DNA of 64,000 bases from the NCBI RefSeq assembly GCF_965198575.1, contig NZ_OZ240671.1, forward strand, positions 930,001-994,000. The letters are read 5' to 3'. This DNA is from Lichenicola sp965198575 (lineage in GTDB: Bacteria; Pseudomonadota; Alphaproteobacteria; Acetobacterales; Acetobacteraceae). The position numbers were made by a program, and so were the translations under genes. Of this stretch, positions 34,201 through 42,468 are shown one piece after another. Each line of letters starts with the position of its first letter. The stretch's first letter is position 1. The notes beneath the pieces were generated by a model that did no database searches, had not been told where the DNA came from, and worked only from the letters and a program-made list of their open reading frames with translations.

Positions 34201-34397
34201 TCATGGGTGTGGCGCCGCTGGCGGTGGCCACCGGCGCCGGCTCCGAGATGCGGCAATCGCTCGGCACCGCAGTGTTCTTCGGCATGCTCGGCGTGACCTG
34301 CTTCGGGCTGCTGTTCACGCCGGCGTTCTACACCGCGGTCCGGACGTTCCTGCGCCGGAAGGTCGTCGTTCCGGCGCGGGAGACCGTGGGCTCCTGA
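31233..34397 (+). CDS. RND multidrug efflux permease (HAE1 family)
   Basis: 1054-residue inner-membrane proton/drug antiporter with twelve helices and two large periplasmic loops. Start MRLTHLFIDRPILATVFSAF is typical. The proton relay is intact: GIVVDDAIVVVENVERN holds the paired TM4 aspartates, and the TM10 lysine is in LAAKNAILIVEFAKQE. Also PRLPDDVQRLGVQV, GFIPEQDQGYL and PPPPVQGLGSAGGFKMMLQD as in MexF/AcrB-type pumps. No outer-membrane channel gene follows; the pump must use a TolC-like protein encoded elsewhere. Confidence 0.96.
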   Translation: MRLTHLFIDRPILATVFSAFVTLIGLGALFTLPVAQYPEIVPPTVQVTTSYPGASAETVSKTVATPLEQEINGVENMLYMSSQSTGDGKLTITVTFKIGTDLNVAQMLTQNRVEDAQPRLPDDVQRLGVQVRKSTPNILLAVHLMSPDGSRDDLYLSNYATLHVKDMLARLPGVGDVQLFGSRDYAMRIWLDPDRIAAYHLNADEVLAALRAQNVQVSAGILNQPPVPSHEAYQLNVQTLGRLSTPEQFDDVVIKNDGAGRVTRLRDVGRAVIGAADYGATAYEDRGPGLPLLIFSQPGANSLAVEHEVLSTMKDLSKDFPPGLDYRIIYDPTIFVAKSVHEVIVTIIVAILLVVGVVILFLQTWRASLIPVIAIPVSLIGTFTILAAVGISLNNLSLFGLVLAVGIVVDDAIVVVENVERNIRLGMAPREAAHRTMDEVGGALIAIALTLCAVFVPTAFLSGISGEFFRQFAVTISASTVISCLVSLTLSPALCALLFKPHEEMHHGRRSLPARAIGGFFGLFNAGFERMSNLYGRVTRRLVHLLGVVIAVYVLLIVVAGIQFSRTPTGFIPEQDQGYLITVLQLPPGATLDRTEAVVKQAIDIIMTTKGVEHVAPFAGLDATTFTVASNAGTIFSGLPSLYSHHIDGVTSMTVLADLRRRLSVIQGAFVLTIPPPPVQGLGSAGGFKMMLQDRAGLGSDALAAAANTLVAAANRDPDFAGVFTLFSTRTPSVFADIDREKAEKLGLTPNDIFDAMQVYLGSQYVNDFNYLGRTYEVIAQADGAFRRDVSDITRLKARNSSGEMVPLGSVARISRRTDAYRVPRYDLFPAAEIMGEAAPGIATGTALARMEQLAHQVLPRGVGFEWTDLAYQQQQKGTPTLLVFAAAALFVFLVLAALYESWRLPLAVILIVPMCLLASVTGLSLRGMPIDILAQIGFVVLVGLAAKNAILIVEFAKQEEEAGSPPDRAAIHAARTRLRPILMTSLAFIMGVAPLAVATGAGSEMRQSLGTAVFFGMLGVTCFGLLFTPAFYTAVRTFLRRKVVVPARETVGS

Positions 34398-34757
34398 TCC
34401 TGTGTGTCACCCTGGATGGTGCGTCATCCGTTCAGGGAGACACACAGGTTCGCCGACCCGGAATTACGCATCGCTCCTGCCGCCGGTCTCGATCACGACC
34501 TGCGGCAACGCTTGGCGCCGGCGCGATGGAGCGGCACGGTCACCGCTGCCCGGGGTTACGGAAGCGACCGGCATTCCCGAATTCGCTCCCTGTGCACTGG
34601 CGTGACGGCGACGGTTTCACTGCCGCAACACGCCGTCTCGACGTGACGCTGCGTTCGAGCGGACCTGATCAGCTGGGACGTGCCCTCCGTGCTGCCCAAG
34701 TGAAACAACTCGCGCGCGACGGCCACGCACAGGACCTCCGTGCGGTCGCGAACCCGC
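34398..34757. other. 360-base intergenic stretch
   Basis: Lies between the RND permease and the convergent Gfo/Idh/MocA gene. Short frames up to 80 codons are present (34402-34646) but lack ribosome sites and protein-like composition. I see no outer-membrane factor fragment, no clear terminator and no repeat. Confidence 0.6.
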
Positions 34758-35894
34758 TCAGGTGAGCGCGGGTAGCAGCCGGTTCGAGGTTTGCGTCATC
34801 ACCCGACCTCCAGACAGGGCAGCGTCCTGCACCGCCTCCAGCACCTTGTGCAGTTCGACCGCATCCTGGAAATCGGGCGCCGTCCTGGTCCCGTTGCGGA
34901 TATCGGCGGCCATCCGGGAATAGACCCGGGCGACGTTTCCGGACACGGCGGCACCCGGGGCATTCTCCAGATACTGCGCCGGCACCTCGATCACCTCGAA
35001 GCCGGTGGCGCCCGCCCGCGCCCCGGAGAGGGTCAGCGGCTCGAGTTGCACATGGCCGGACTTCGCGACCAGACGAAGATCGCCTGCCGTGCCGTTCACC
35101 TCCCAGACAAGCCCGCGATCCGGTGACGATCCACCGCGGTAATGGACCGAGACCGGGATGCCCGCGTCCGAAATCGCGGCGACGAGGACCTGGTCGGCGG
35201 CCGTCATCGGCAGGGTCGCACCAGTGTCGATGACCCGGACCAAGGGGCGTCGATTGACCACCACCGCCGAGATCTCCCGCAGCTCCCCGACGACATCGCG
35301 CAACGCCGCCAGCGCGTGACCCACGGGTATCGTGAGCATGGTGGCGCCATCGGCATTGTCGAGGAGATAGCCGCTCGCTTTTTCGCTGCCGATCGACCCG
35401 CCCCAGCCGCCGCCGGTGGCAACCAGTGTGGTGGAAAGCACCTGTCCCACGATGCCGTTCGAGATAAGGGCCCTGAGATACTGGATTTCGGGGGCCAGGC
35501 GGGCCTGGGTTCCGACCACGCAGACCGCGGAGTGCCTGGCGGCGAGTGCTGCGAGCTCCTCCGCCTCCGAAAGGCCGTTTCCCAGCGGCCACTCGCAATA
35601 CACGCTTTTTCCGGCCTGGATTGCGCGCGTGACGATATCGAAATGGTACGGGACCCGTACCGTGACGGTCACCACGTCGACCATGTCCGACGTCACCAAC
35701 TCCTCGACGCTGGAAAAGCGCTGTGGAAGATCGAAGGCTGCGGCGGCCTGCACCGAGCTTTCGGGACTCGAGTTCGCTGCGCCGACGAGCTCGAAATCCT
35801 TGTCCAGTGCGCGGAGTGCAGGGACGTGCGCGCGTGCCGCCCAGCCGTCGTCCGGTTTCAGGCCGACAATACCGACGCGGAGTCGTTGGCTCAT
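34758..35894 (-). CDS. Gfo/Idh/MocA family oxidoreductase
   Basis: 378-residue NAD(P)-dependent oxidoreductase acting on a sugar, polyol or related compound; substrate unknown. The N-terminal Rossmann region is RLRVGIVGLKPDDGWAARAHVPAL. The EKP-like active-site motif is replaced by CEWPLGNGLSEAEEL (the Lys position is Trp), unlike most members. The C-terminal beta domain runs from about residue 125 (VVGTQARLAPEIQYLR). The ATG at 35894 follows GGGAGACTGGAGC. It is monocistronic, with no transporter or kinase beside it. Confidence 0.88.
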   Translation of the reverse strand: MSQRLRVGIVGLKPDDGWAARAHVPALRALDKDFELVGAANSSPESSVQAAAAFDLPQRFSSVEELVTSDMVDVVTVTVRVPYHFDIVTRAIQAGKSVYCEWPLGNGLSEAEELAALAARHSAVCVVGTQARLAPEIQYLRALISNGIVGQVLSTTLVATGGGWGGSIGSEKASGYLLDNADGATMLTIPVGHALAALRDVVGELREISAVVVNRRPLVRVIDTGATLPMTAADQVLVAAISDAGIPVSVHYRGGSSPDRGLVWEVNGTAGDLRLVAKSGHVQLEPLTLSGARAGATGFEVIEVPAQYLENAPGAAVSGNVARVYSRMAADIRNGTRTAPDFQDAVELHKVLEAVQDAALSGGRVMTQTSNRLLPALT

Positions 35895-36069
35895 GCTCCA
35901 GTCTCCCAGGTCACGCGAGGTGCAGCGCAGGCGATGTGTCGGGCCGACCATGACAACATCCGGGCCGGGCAGCGTGCACGCGTCCCCCGCCACGCCATCG
36001 GACCCTGACCGGCAGACTACCCCCGAAGCGGTCTTCCCGTCAGAAGCTGCGCGACCCCGCCTTCGTGTC

Positions 36070-37755
36070 CTACGCCGCCCGCACGTCGCCGACGAAGCGG
36101 TTCACCTCGTTCGAGAGATCCTCGGCCTGCCGCGACAGGCCGCCGGCCGCGTCGAGCACCTGGCTTGCAGCGGTTCCGGTCTCGCCGGCAGCCTGGCTGA
36201 CACCGGCGATGTTGCTGGTGACGGTCTGGGTGCTGGTCGCGGTCTGCTGGACGTTGCGGGCGATCTCGGCAGTGGCCGCCCCCTGCTCCTCAACCGCTGC
36301 CGCGATCATGGTCGCGATCGCGCCAATCTCCTCGATCACCACGGAGATGCCGCGGATCGCTTCCACGGCTTCTGCCGTCGCCGCCTGCACCTGGCTGATC
36401 TGCGCGCCGATCTCGTCGGTGGCCTTCGCGGTCTGCTGCGCCAGGCTCTTGACCTCGGACGCGACCACCGCAAAGCCCTTGCCCGCATCGCCTGCACGGG
36501 CGGCCTCGATGGTGGCGTTGAGTGCAAGCAGATTGGTCTGGCTGGCGATGTTGGTGATCAGACTGACGATGTCGCCGATCTTGCGGGCACCTTCGGCCAG
36601 CGCACGGACCACCGCATCGGTGCGACGCACGTCGGCAACCGCCTTCTCGCTGACCCGGGCCGACTGCGTCACCTGCCGGGAGATCTCGGTGATCGACGAT
36701 GAAAGCTGGTCGGCGGCGACGGCGACCGTCTGCACCCCCACGCTGGCCACCTCGGCTGCGGAAGCGACCACGGAGGCCTGCTTGTTGGTCTGGACGGCAT
36801 TCGTGGACATCGCCCGGGCAGTCGCTTCCATCTCGGTGGCTGCAGCGGCGAGCATGCCCACCATGTCGCGGGTCTTGCTTTCGAAGCCGTTCACCAGTGC
36901 GTCGAGGCGGACGGCGCGCGCAGCCTTGCCTGTGTGTTCCGCCTGCTGCTCGCTCGCCAGCCGGGCTGCGGTGATCATGTTGTCCTTGAACACCTGGACC
37001 GCGGTGGCCATGCTGCCGATCTCGTCGCCGCGACCCACGCCCGGAACCATCGTCGTCATGTCGTTTCCGGCAAGCCGGCGCATCGCCACCGTCGCCTCGG
37101 CGATCGGCGTGGAGATGCTGCGGATCAACGTCCAGCCGACCAGCGCGCAGAAGGCGACGAGGACGCCGATCACGATCAGGGTCATGAAGCGTGCGGTAGC
37201 CGCGGCACCATCGGCATCGACGACACTCTGCCTGCTCTGCCGGTCCTGATAGGAACTGTTCTTCGCCACCAAGTCACGGAGATGGTTGGCCGACGCCGCG
37301 TAGTCTCCGAGAAAGAAGGCCCGGATCGCGACCTGGTCTCCGGCCTGCTCCAGGTCGATCAGCTTGTGCCGGACGGACTGGAATTCGGAAATGGCTTCAT
37401 CGACCGCGACCGCGTCCTGCTTTTCCTCGCCCGGATCGACGGTGGGCTCATACTCGCTCCAGGCAGACAGCACGCCATCCATCGTGGCCTTGTTCTGCGC
37501 GACCATCGCGTCGTGTTCCGCGGGCGTCCGGGCAAAAATGCGGCTCGCGACGGTTCCGGGAAGCTTCGCCAGGCCTTCGGAAACCCGGGAGAGCTGCTGC
37601 ACGGAGACGATGTTCGAACTGACCAGATCGACCGACCCGTGCATCATCTCGATCCGCGAAATCGAGAACACTCCGAAGCCCGCGATACATCCCAGGATCA
37701 TCGCGAAGACCGAGACTATTTTCAGACGGATCGTCAGGTTCGAGATGAGCTGCAT
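36070..37755 (-). CDS. Methyl-accepting chemotaxis protein
   Basis: 561-residue chemoreceptor. N-terminal helix (LKIVSVFAMILGCIAGFGVFS), a periplasmic four-helix-bundle-type sensor (about residues 32-190), second helix (FMTLIVIGVLVAFCALVGWTLI), HAMP domain (PIAEATVAMRRLAGNDMTTMVPG), then the signalling tip IASQTNLLALNATIEAARAGDAGKGFAVVASEVK (given in outline: LLALNA, EAARAG, GFAVVA). A possible pentapeptide for CheR docking is absent at the C-terminus (NRFVGDVRAA). It is a single gene, divergent from katG. Confidence 0.95.
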   Translation of the reverse strand: MQLISNLTIRLKIVSVFAMILGCIAGFGVFSISRIEMMHGSVDLVSSNIVSVQQLSRVSEGLAKLPGTVASRIFARTPAEHDAMVAQNKATMDGVLSAWSEYEPTVDPGEEKQDAVAVDEAISEFQSVRHKLIDLEQAGDQVAIRAFFLGDYAASANHLRDLVAKNSSYQDRQSRQSVVDADGAAATARFMTLIVIGVLVAFCALVGWTLIRSISTPIAEATVAMRRLAGNDMTTMVPGVGRGDEIGSMATAVQVFKDNMITAARLASEQQAEHTGKAARAVRLDALVNGFESKTRDMVGMLAAAATEMEATARAMSTNAVQTNKQASVVASAAEVASVGVQTVAVAADQLSSSITEISRQVTQSARVSEKAVADVRRTDAVVRALAEGARKIGDIVSLITNIASQTNLLALNATIEAARAGDAGKGFAVVASEVKSLAQQTAKATDEIGAQISQVQAATAEAVEAIRGISVVIEEIGAIATMIAAAVEEQGAATAEIARNVQQTATSTQTVTSNIAGVSQAAGETGTAASQVLDAAGGLSRQAEDLSNEVNRFVGDVRAA

Positions 37756-38112
37756 TGCCTGGCCTTCCTGAAGGGATTGCCTGCCTTGATGCAGTCAATC
37801 CGCGAGTCTTAGGCGCGAGAGGTTGCCACCCCGTTAACCCCGCTCCGGAAATCGCGGCCTTGCGCCGCCGCGTCCCGGCATCGCGGTCCGGGGCAGACGG
37901 CCTAGGTGAAAGGCCGGCGGTGTCGTAAGCTCCGTGACCTGAAGACGGGGCCGTCACGGCCGATATCCTGCGGGTCGGGGTTGAGCGCCGCCTGAACGGC
38001 GTCGTTGCTCCGATAGCGGGCGGCGGCCTTTTCAAGTTGGCGGTCCGGCCCCACCTTGGGCACTGTCATCGGAAAGACCGCGTCGATCGATGCGCCGAGA
38101 TCGGAGAAGAAG
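37756..38112. other. 357-base divergent spacer between the chemoreceptor and katG genes
   Basis: Must hold both promoters. I see no convincing sigma-70 hexamers, OxyR-type tetranucleotide array or Fur box by eye. An open frame that continues into katG upstream of its ribosome site is not considered coding. Confidence 0.55.
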
Positions 38113-40317
38113 ATGGACGGAGACAGCGTCGGCCAGTGCCCCATGAAGGGCGTAGCCGCCAACAATTCGACTGCCTGGCCCAGGTCCAACCAGCAATGGT
38201 GGCCGAACCAGCTGAACCTCAAGATCCTCCACCAGCACTCGGTCACGGCGAACCCGCTGAAGGTCGATTTCGACTATGCCGAGGAGTTCAAGTCGCTCGA
38301 CCTGGCGGCGCTGAAGCAGGACATCTTCGCGCTGATGACCACGTCGCAGGACTGGTGGCCGGCCGATTTCGGGCATTACGGGCCGCTCTTCATCCGCATG
38401 GCATGGCACAGCGCCGGCACCTACCGGATCGGGGATGGCCGCGGCGGTGCAGGCTCCGGCACCCAGCGTTTCGCGCCCCTCAACTCCTGGCCGGACAACG
38501 CCAACCTGGACAAGGCGCGGCTGCTGCTGTGGCCGATCAAGCAGAAGTACGGCCGCAAGATCTCCTGGGCCGACCTGATGGTGCTGACCGGCAACTGCGC
38601 GCTGGAGTCCATGGGTCTCAAGACCTTCGGCTTCGCCGGTGGCCGCGTCGATGTCTGGGAGCCGGAAGAGGACATCAACTGGGGTCCCGAGGACACCTGG
38701 CTCGACGACAAGCGCTATAGCGGTGATCGCGAGCTCGCCGATTATCTCGGCGCCGTGCAGATGGGTCTGATCTACGTCAACCCGGAAGGCCCGAACGGCA
38801 AGCCCGATCCGCTCGGTTCCGCGCGTGACATTCGCGAGACGTTCGCGCGCATGGCGATGAACGACGAGGAGACGGTCGCCCTGATCGCCGGCGGCCACAC
38901 CTTCGGCAAGAGCCATGGTGCCGCCAGCGCCGGCGAGTATGTCGGTCCGGAGCCGGAAGCGGCGGGCATCGAGCAGATGGGCCTCGGCTGGTCGAACAGC
39001 TACCGCACCGGCAAGGGCCCGGACACCATCTCGAGCGGCCTCGAAGGCGCCTGGACGCCCGAGCCGACCAAGTGGGACAACGGCTACTTCGACAACCTGT
39101 TCGCCTTCGAGTGGGAGCTCGGCAAGGGTCCGGGCGGCGGCTGGCAGTGGCAGCCGAAGGACGGCGCGGCATCCGACCAGACGCCGGACGCGCACGACCC
39201 GGACAAGCGCCACCCGCCGATGATGTTCACCTCCGACATCGCGATGATCCGGGACCCGGCCTATCTCGAGATCTCCAAGCGGTTCCACGCGAACCTCGAC
39301 GAATTCGCGGATGCCTTCGCCCGCGCCTGGTTCAAGCTGACCCATCGCGACATGGGTCCGGTTGCGCGTTATCTCGGGCCGGAAGTTCCGTCCGAGGTGT
39401 TGATCTGGCAGGACCCGGTCCCGGCCGTGGACCATCCGCTGGTCGACGCGCAGGACATCGCATCGCTCAAGGGTCGTCTGCTCGAGTCCGGTCTGTCGGT
39501 AGCGCAGCTGGTCTCGACGGCCTGGAAGTCGGCGTCGACCTTCCGCGGCACCGACAAGCGTGGTGGGGCCAATGGCGCCCGCATCCGCCTTGCGCCGCAG
39601 AAGGACTGGGCCTCGAACGAGCCGGCCGAGCTGGCGACGGTGCTGCAGACCCTGGAAGGGATCCAGGCCGAGTTCAACGGCGCGGCATCCGGCGGCAAGA
39701 AGATCTCGCTCGCCGACCTGATCGTGCTGGGCGGCGTTGCTGCCGTCGAGAAGGCCGCGAAGGATGCCGGGCACGCCGTCGAAGTTCCGTTCACCCCGGG
39801 CCGCACCGACGCGTCCCAGGAGCAGACGGACGTTCACTCGTTCGCCGTGCTGGAGCCGAAGGCCGACGGGTTCCGCAACTACCTGAGCGACGGTCGCGGG
39901 CGCCAGGAAGAGGTGCATCTGGTCGACCGGGCGCATCTGCTGACCCTGACCGGACCCGAGATGACCGTCCTGCTCGGCGGCATGCGCGTCCTCGGCGCCA
40001 CGTTCGGCGGCAGCGAGCTCGGCGTGTTCACCAAGCGGCCAGGAGTCCTGACCAACGACTTCTTCGTCAACCTGCTCGACATGACGACGACGTGGAAGGC
40101 GACCTCCGAAGCCGATGACCGCTTCGAGGGTCGTGACCGGCGCACCGGCGAGGTGAAATGGACCGGCAGCCGCGCCGACCTGATCTTCGGGTCCAACTCG
40201 CTGCTCCGGGCCGTGTCCGAGGTGTTCGGGTGCACCGACTCCGAGGAGGCCTTCGTGGCCGACTTCGTGGCCGTGTGGACCAAGGTGATGAACCTGGACC
40301 GCTTCGACCTGGCCTGA
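38113..40317 (+). CDS. katG: Catalase-peroxidase KatG
   Basis: 734-residue heme enzyme with catalase and peroxidase activity. Distal site RMAWHSAGTYR (Arg95, Trp98, His99). The covalent Met-Tyr-Trp adduct partners are Trp98, Tyr221 (YVNPEGP) and Met247 (RMAMND). The proximal heme ligand is His262 (AGGHTFGKSHG). The C-terminal, heme-less duplicated domain is complete. The ATG at 38113 has GGAGAAGAAG just upstream; an earlier ATG at 38056 would add 19 unlikely residues. A strong terminator follows. Confidence 0.97.
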   Translation: MDGDSVGQCPMKGVAANNSTAWPRSNQQWWPNQLNLKILHQHSVTANPLKVDFDYAEEFKSLDLAALKQDIFALMTTSQDWWPADFGHYGPLFIRMAWHSAGTYRIGDGRGGAGSGTQRFAPLNSWPDNANLDKARLLLWPIKQKYGRKISWADLMVLTGNCALESMGLKTFGFAGGRVDVWEPEEDINWGPEDTWLDDKRYSGDRELADYLGAVQMGLIYVNPEGPNGKPDPLGSARDIRETFARMAMNDEETVALIAGGHTFGKSHGAASAGEYVGPEPEAAGIEQMGLGWSNSYRTGKGPDTISSGLEGAWTPEPTKWDNGYFDNLFAFEWELGKGPGGGWQWQPKDGAASDQTPDAHDPDKRHPPMMFTSDIAMIRDPAYLEISKRFHANLDEFADAFARAWFKLTHRDMGPVARYLGPEVPSEVLIWQDPVPAVDHPLVDAQDIASLKGRLLESGLSVAQLVSTAWKSASTFRGTDKRGGANGARIRLAPQKDWASNEPAELATVLQTLEGIQAEFNGAASGGKKISLADLIVLGGVAAVEKAAKDAGHAVEVPFTPGRTDASQEQTDVHSFAVLEPKADGFRNYLSDGRGRQEEVHLVDRAHLLTLTGPEMTVLLGGMRVLGATFGGSELGVFTKRPGVLTNDFFVNLLDMTTTWKATSEADDRFEGRDRRTGEVKWTGSRADLIFGSNSLLRAVSEVFGCTDSEEAFVADFVAVWTKVMNLDRFDLA

Positions 40318-40355
40318 TCACACCGGCCCTCGGGGCCGCGAACGAGCCTGCAAGA

Positions 40356-40390
40356 GGGCGGCATTCCGGGACACCGGATGCCGCCCTTTT
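40356..40390 (+). terminator. Rho-independent terminator of katG
   Basis: GGGCGGCATTCCGG (40356-40369) pairs with CCGGATGCCGCCC (40374-40386) with one bulged T, followed by TTTT (40387-40390). It starts 38 bases after the katG stop. Confidence 0.88.
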
Positions 40391-40463
40391 CGTGTCCCAT
40401 CCCGGCAGGACATGCGGCTGCCGGTGCTCGACTCCCGCGCCCTCCCCCTGCACCATCCCGACG

Positions 40464-41177
40464 ATGTGCGGCCGCTTCGCCTCCGACCTTCCGATCGACC
40501 TGATCCGCACCCTGTTCGGCACCACCGGCCCGGCCCCGAATGCCGCGCCCAGCTGGAACATCGCGCCGACGAACAGCGTGCCGGTCATCAGGCACCACCC
40601 AGCGAGCGGTGAGCGCCGGCTCGACCTGCTGCGCTGGGGCCTGATCCCGCACTGGAGCAAGGATCCGGCCTCGCAAACGAACCGGCGCCCACCCCCGATC
40701 AACGCACGCGCCGAAACCGTCGCCACCTCAGGCCTGTTCAAGCAGGCCCTGGCCGCCAGGCGCTGCATCGTTCCGATGGTGGCGTTCTACGAGTGGGCGC
40801 TCGGCGAAAAACCGAAGCAGCCCTACGCGTTCGCCCGTGCGGACGGTCAGCCGCTGGCGCTCGCCGGGCTGTGGGAGAGCTGGACCGACCCGGCCGGCGA
40901 GCTCATCCGGACGTTCGTCATCATCACCACCGCGGCGAACGCGACGCTTGCGCCCGTGCATGACCGCATGCCGGTGGTGCTCGAGGTCGAGGATTGGGGG
41001 AGCTGGCTGCATGACGGGCCGCCCGACCTGTTGCGGCCGGCGGCGGACGATGTGCTGACCCGGTGGAAGGTCAGCGCCCGGGTCAACTCCGTCCGCAACG
41101 ACGGCCCGGACCTGCTGCACGACGTCGACCAGGCCGGTCCCCAGGACCAGGACCAGGCCGGACCCGATTCGGCATGA
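40464..41177 (+). CDS. SOS response-associated peptidase (SRAP, YedK/HMCES family)
   Basis: 237-residue SRAP protein that crosslinks through Cys2 to abasic sites in single-stranded DNA. The start MCGRFAS exposes the catalytic Cys. NIAPTNSVPVI, LLRWGLIPHWSKDP, PPINARAETVATSGLF, CIVPMVAFYEW and PVHDRMPVVL with the conserved His are all family blocks. The ATG at 40464 is fixed by the need for Cys2. The C-terminal 20 residues (DQAGPQDQDQAGPDSA) are polar and variable. A single gene after the katG terminator. Confidence 0.94.
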   Translation: MCGRFASDLPIDLIRTLFGTTGPAPNAAPSWNIAPTNSVPVIRHHPASGERRLDLLRWGLIPHWSKDPASQTNRRPPPINARAETVATSGLFKQALAARRCIVPMVAFYEWALGEKPKQPYAFARADGQPLALAGLWESWTDPAGELIRTFVIITTAANATLAPVHDRMPVVLEVEDWGSWLHDGPPDLLRPAADDVLTRWKVSARVNSVRNDGPDLLHDVDQAGPQDQDQAGPDSA

Positions 41178-41285
41178 ACTCCGGCGAGCCATCGGAGCTG
41201 AGGCTGGTGACATGATCAGGACAAGCTATAGACCGCCTCGAGCCACGCACCCGCGGACCCACGATCCGAAGGCATCTGTCAGACC

Positions 41286-41729
41286 ATGAACGTGCTTCCC
41301 TATGTCGTCGTCGCCATCGCGGGCGCCCTGAACGCGGTCCATTCCGGCACCAACGCACAGCTGACCACTTCGCTCGGCAAGCCCTGGTGGGCGGCGATCA
41401 TCGTCGTCGTGGTCTCAGGCGCGTTCATCCTGTTGGGCGTCGGGGTGTCGCGGGAAAGCGTGCCGTCGCTGTCGAGCCTGGCGGCAACGCCCTGGTGGGC
41501 CTGGGTCGGCACCGCCTGTGGCGCGGTCCCGATCATCACCACGCTGCTCTATGCCGGCCGGCTGGGCGGAGCCGCATTCAACGGCCTGGTGGTGACGGTG
41601 ACGATCATCACCTCGATCGTGCTGGATCATTTCGGGCTGCTCGGCTTCTCGGTCCACCACGCGAACATCTGGCGGATCATCGGAGGCCTGCTGATGGTCG
41701 GCGGGATCACCCTGGTGTGCAGCTTCTAG
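41286..41729 (+). CDS. DMT family transporter, DUF606/YdcZ type
   Basis: 147-residue membrane protein with five likely helices, starting MNVLPYVVVAIAGALNAVHSGTNAQL, then WWAAIIVVVVSGAFILLGVGV, WWAWVGTACGAVPIITTLLY, LVVTVTIITSIVLDHFGLL and IWRIIGGLLMVGGITLVCSF. This is the half-size DUF606 form of the drug/metabolite transporter superfamily. The second half usually encoded next to it in some species is missing, so it probably forms homodimers. Substrate unknown. Confidence 0.88.
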   Translation: MNVLPYVVVAIAGALNAVHSGTNAQLTTSLGKPWWAAIIVVVVSGAFILLGVGVSRESVPSLSSLAATPWWAWVGTACGAVPIITTLLYAGRLGGAAFNGLVVTVTIITSIVLDHFGLLGFSVHHANIWRIIGGLLMVGGITLVCSF

Positions 41730-41783
41730 CCACTGGCGCGACTGCCGGCGCCATCACGGGGGCACGCGGCCACACAACGAAAA

Positions 41784-41808
41784 GGCCACCCGGACCGGCC
41801 GGGTGGCC
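41784..41808 (-). terminator. Terminator of the DUF892 gene at 41845
   Basis: Perfect 10-bp stem GGCCACCCGG (41784-41793) with CCGGGTGGCC (41799-41808). Read on the minus strand it is followed by TTTTCGTTGTG. It lies 36 bases beyond the stop of the DUF892 gene. Confidence 0.85.
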
Positions 41809-41844
41809 TCGGAGCTGCCGTCGCTGTTGCCAGCGCGAGCCGGT

Positions 41845-42348
41845 TCAGTCCTTTTTGGGAGCCTTCTTGGCGGCCTTCTCGGCCAGCTTGGAAGCGTATT
41901 CGTCCGCCTTGTAGATGTCGGCGACGATCGCCTGCAGCTTGGTCACGTGCTCGCCGAGCCCGAGCGCCTTGGCGTAGGCGGCAGCGGTGCCGAAACCGGC
42001 CAGGCCGTAATGGCTCATGCGCTGATACTGCGAGATCACCACCAGATCGAGCAACTCGCCATCTTCGGGCGCTTCCTTGAGAACGTGCTTGAGGGCCTCC
42101 TTCACCAAGCCCTCCATTCCCTTGCAGTGCTCCTTCTCGACTTCCTCGTCGGCGTCGGCGAGAAGCTCCTTCAGCGTATCGGCATGCTTGCCGATGCCCT
42201 TGATCGAGCTCTCGAAGGTCTGCTTCAGCTTCGGATCATGGACCTTCTCGGTGATGGTCTTGAGCGCCTGGGTCATCTGGTCGTTGGCGGACCACAGATC
42301 CTTCAGCTCGTCGGCATAGACGTCCTTGAGGCTTTCGGGTGCGGGCAT
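41845..42348 (-). CDS. Ferritin-like DUF892 (YciE-type) stress protein
   Basis: 167-residue YciE-type protein with a four-helix di-iron-like bundle. Typical ESLKDVYADELKDLWSANDQM start, then IKGIGKHADTLKELL, EDGELLDLVVISQYQRMSHYGLAGFGTAAAYA and a Lys/Ala-rich tail (LAEKAAKKAPKKD). Glu19, Asp and His ligand candidates are kept. The ATG at 42348 follows CGGAGAC. It is more canonical than the DUF892 protein at 20698, which differs in its N-terminus, so the genome has at least two members. Own terminator; monocistronic. Confidence 0.93.
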   Translation of the reverse strand: MPAPESLKDVYADELKDLWSANDQMTQALKTITEKVHDPKLKQTFESSIKGIGKHADTLKELLADADEEVEKEHCKGMEGLVKEALKHVLKEAPEDGELLDLVVISQYQRMSHYGLAGFGTAAAYAKALGLGEHVTKLQAIVADIYKADEYASKLAEKAAKKAPKKD

Positions 42349-42468
42349 GAGCTGTCTCCGTTTTTGCACGGAGTGAAAGATCGACGACCTGTCGAGTTCC
42401 CGGCCACTCAGGTCCTGACCGCATCTTGAACCGAGGCGCCGTCACCCGGGCATCCGGTCCCGCGCGCC

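Noticed and set aside
31776..34256. 826-codon minus-strand frame opposite the RND permease
   Set aside because: His/Asp/Arg-rich composition typical of antisense shadows; the plus strand is a full RND permease.
40356..40390. katG terminator as a CRISPR-like or mobile repeat
   Set aside because: It is a single inverted repeat followed by T residues and has no second copy in the window.
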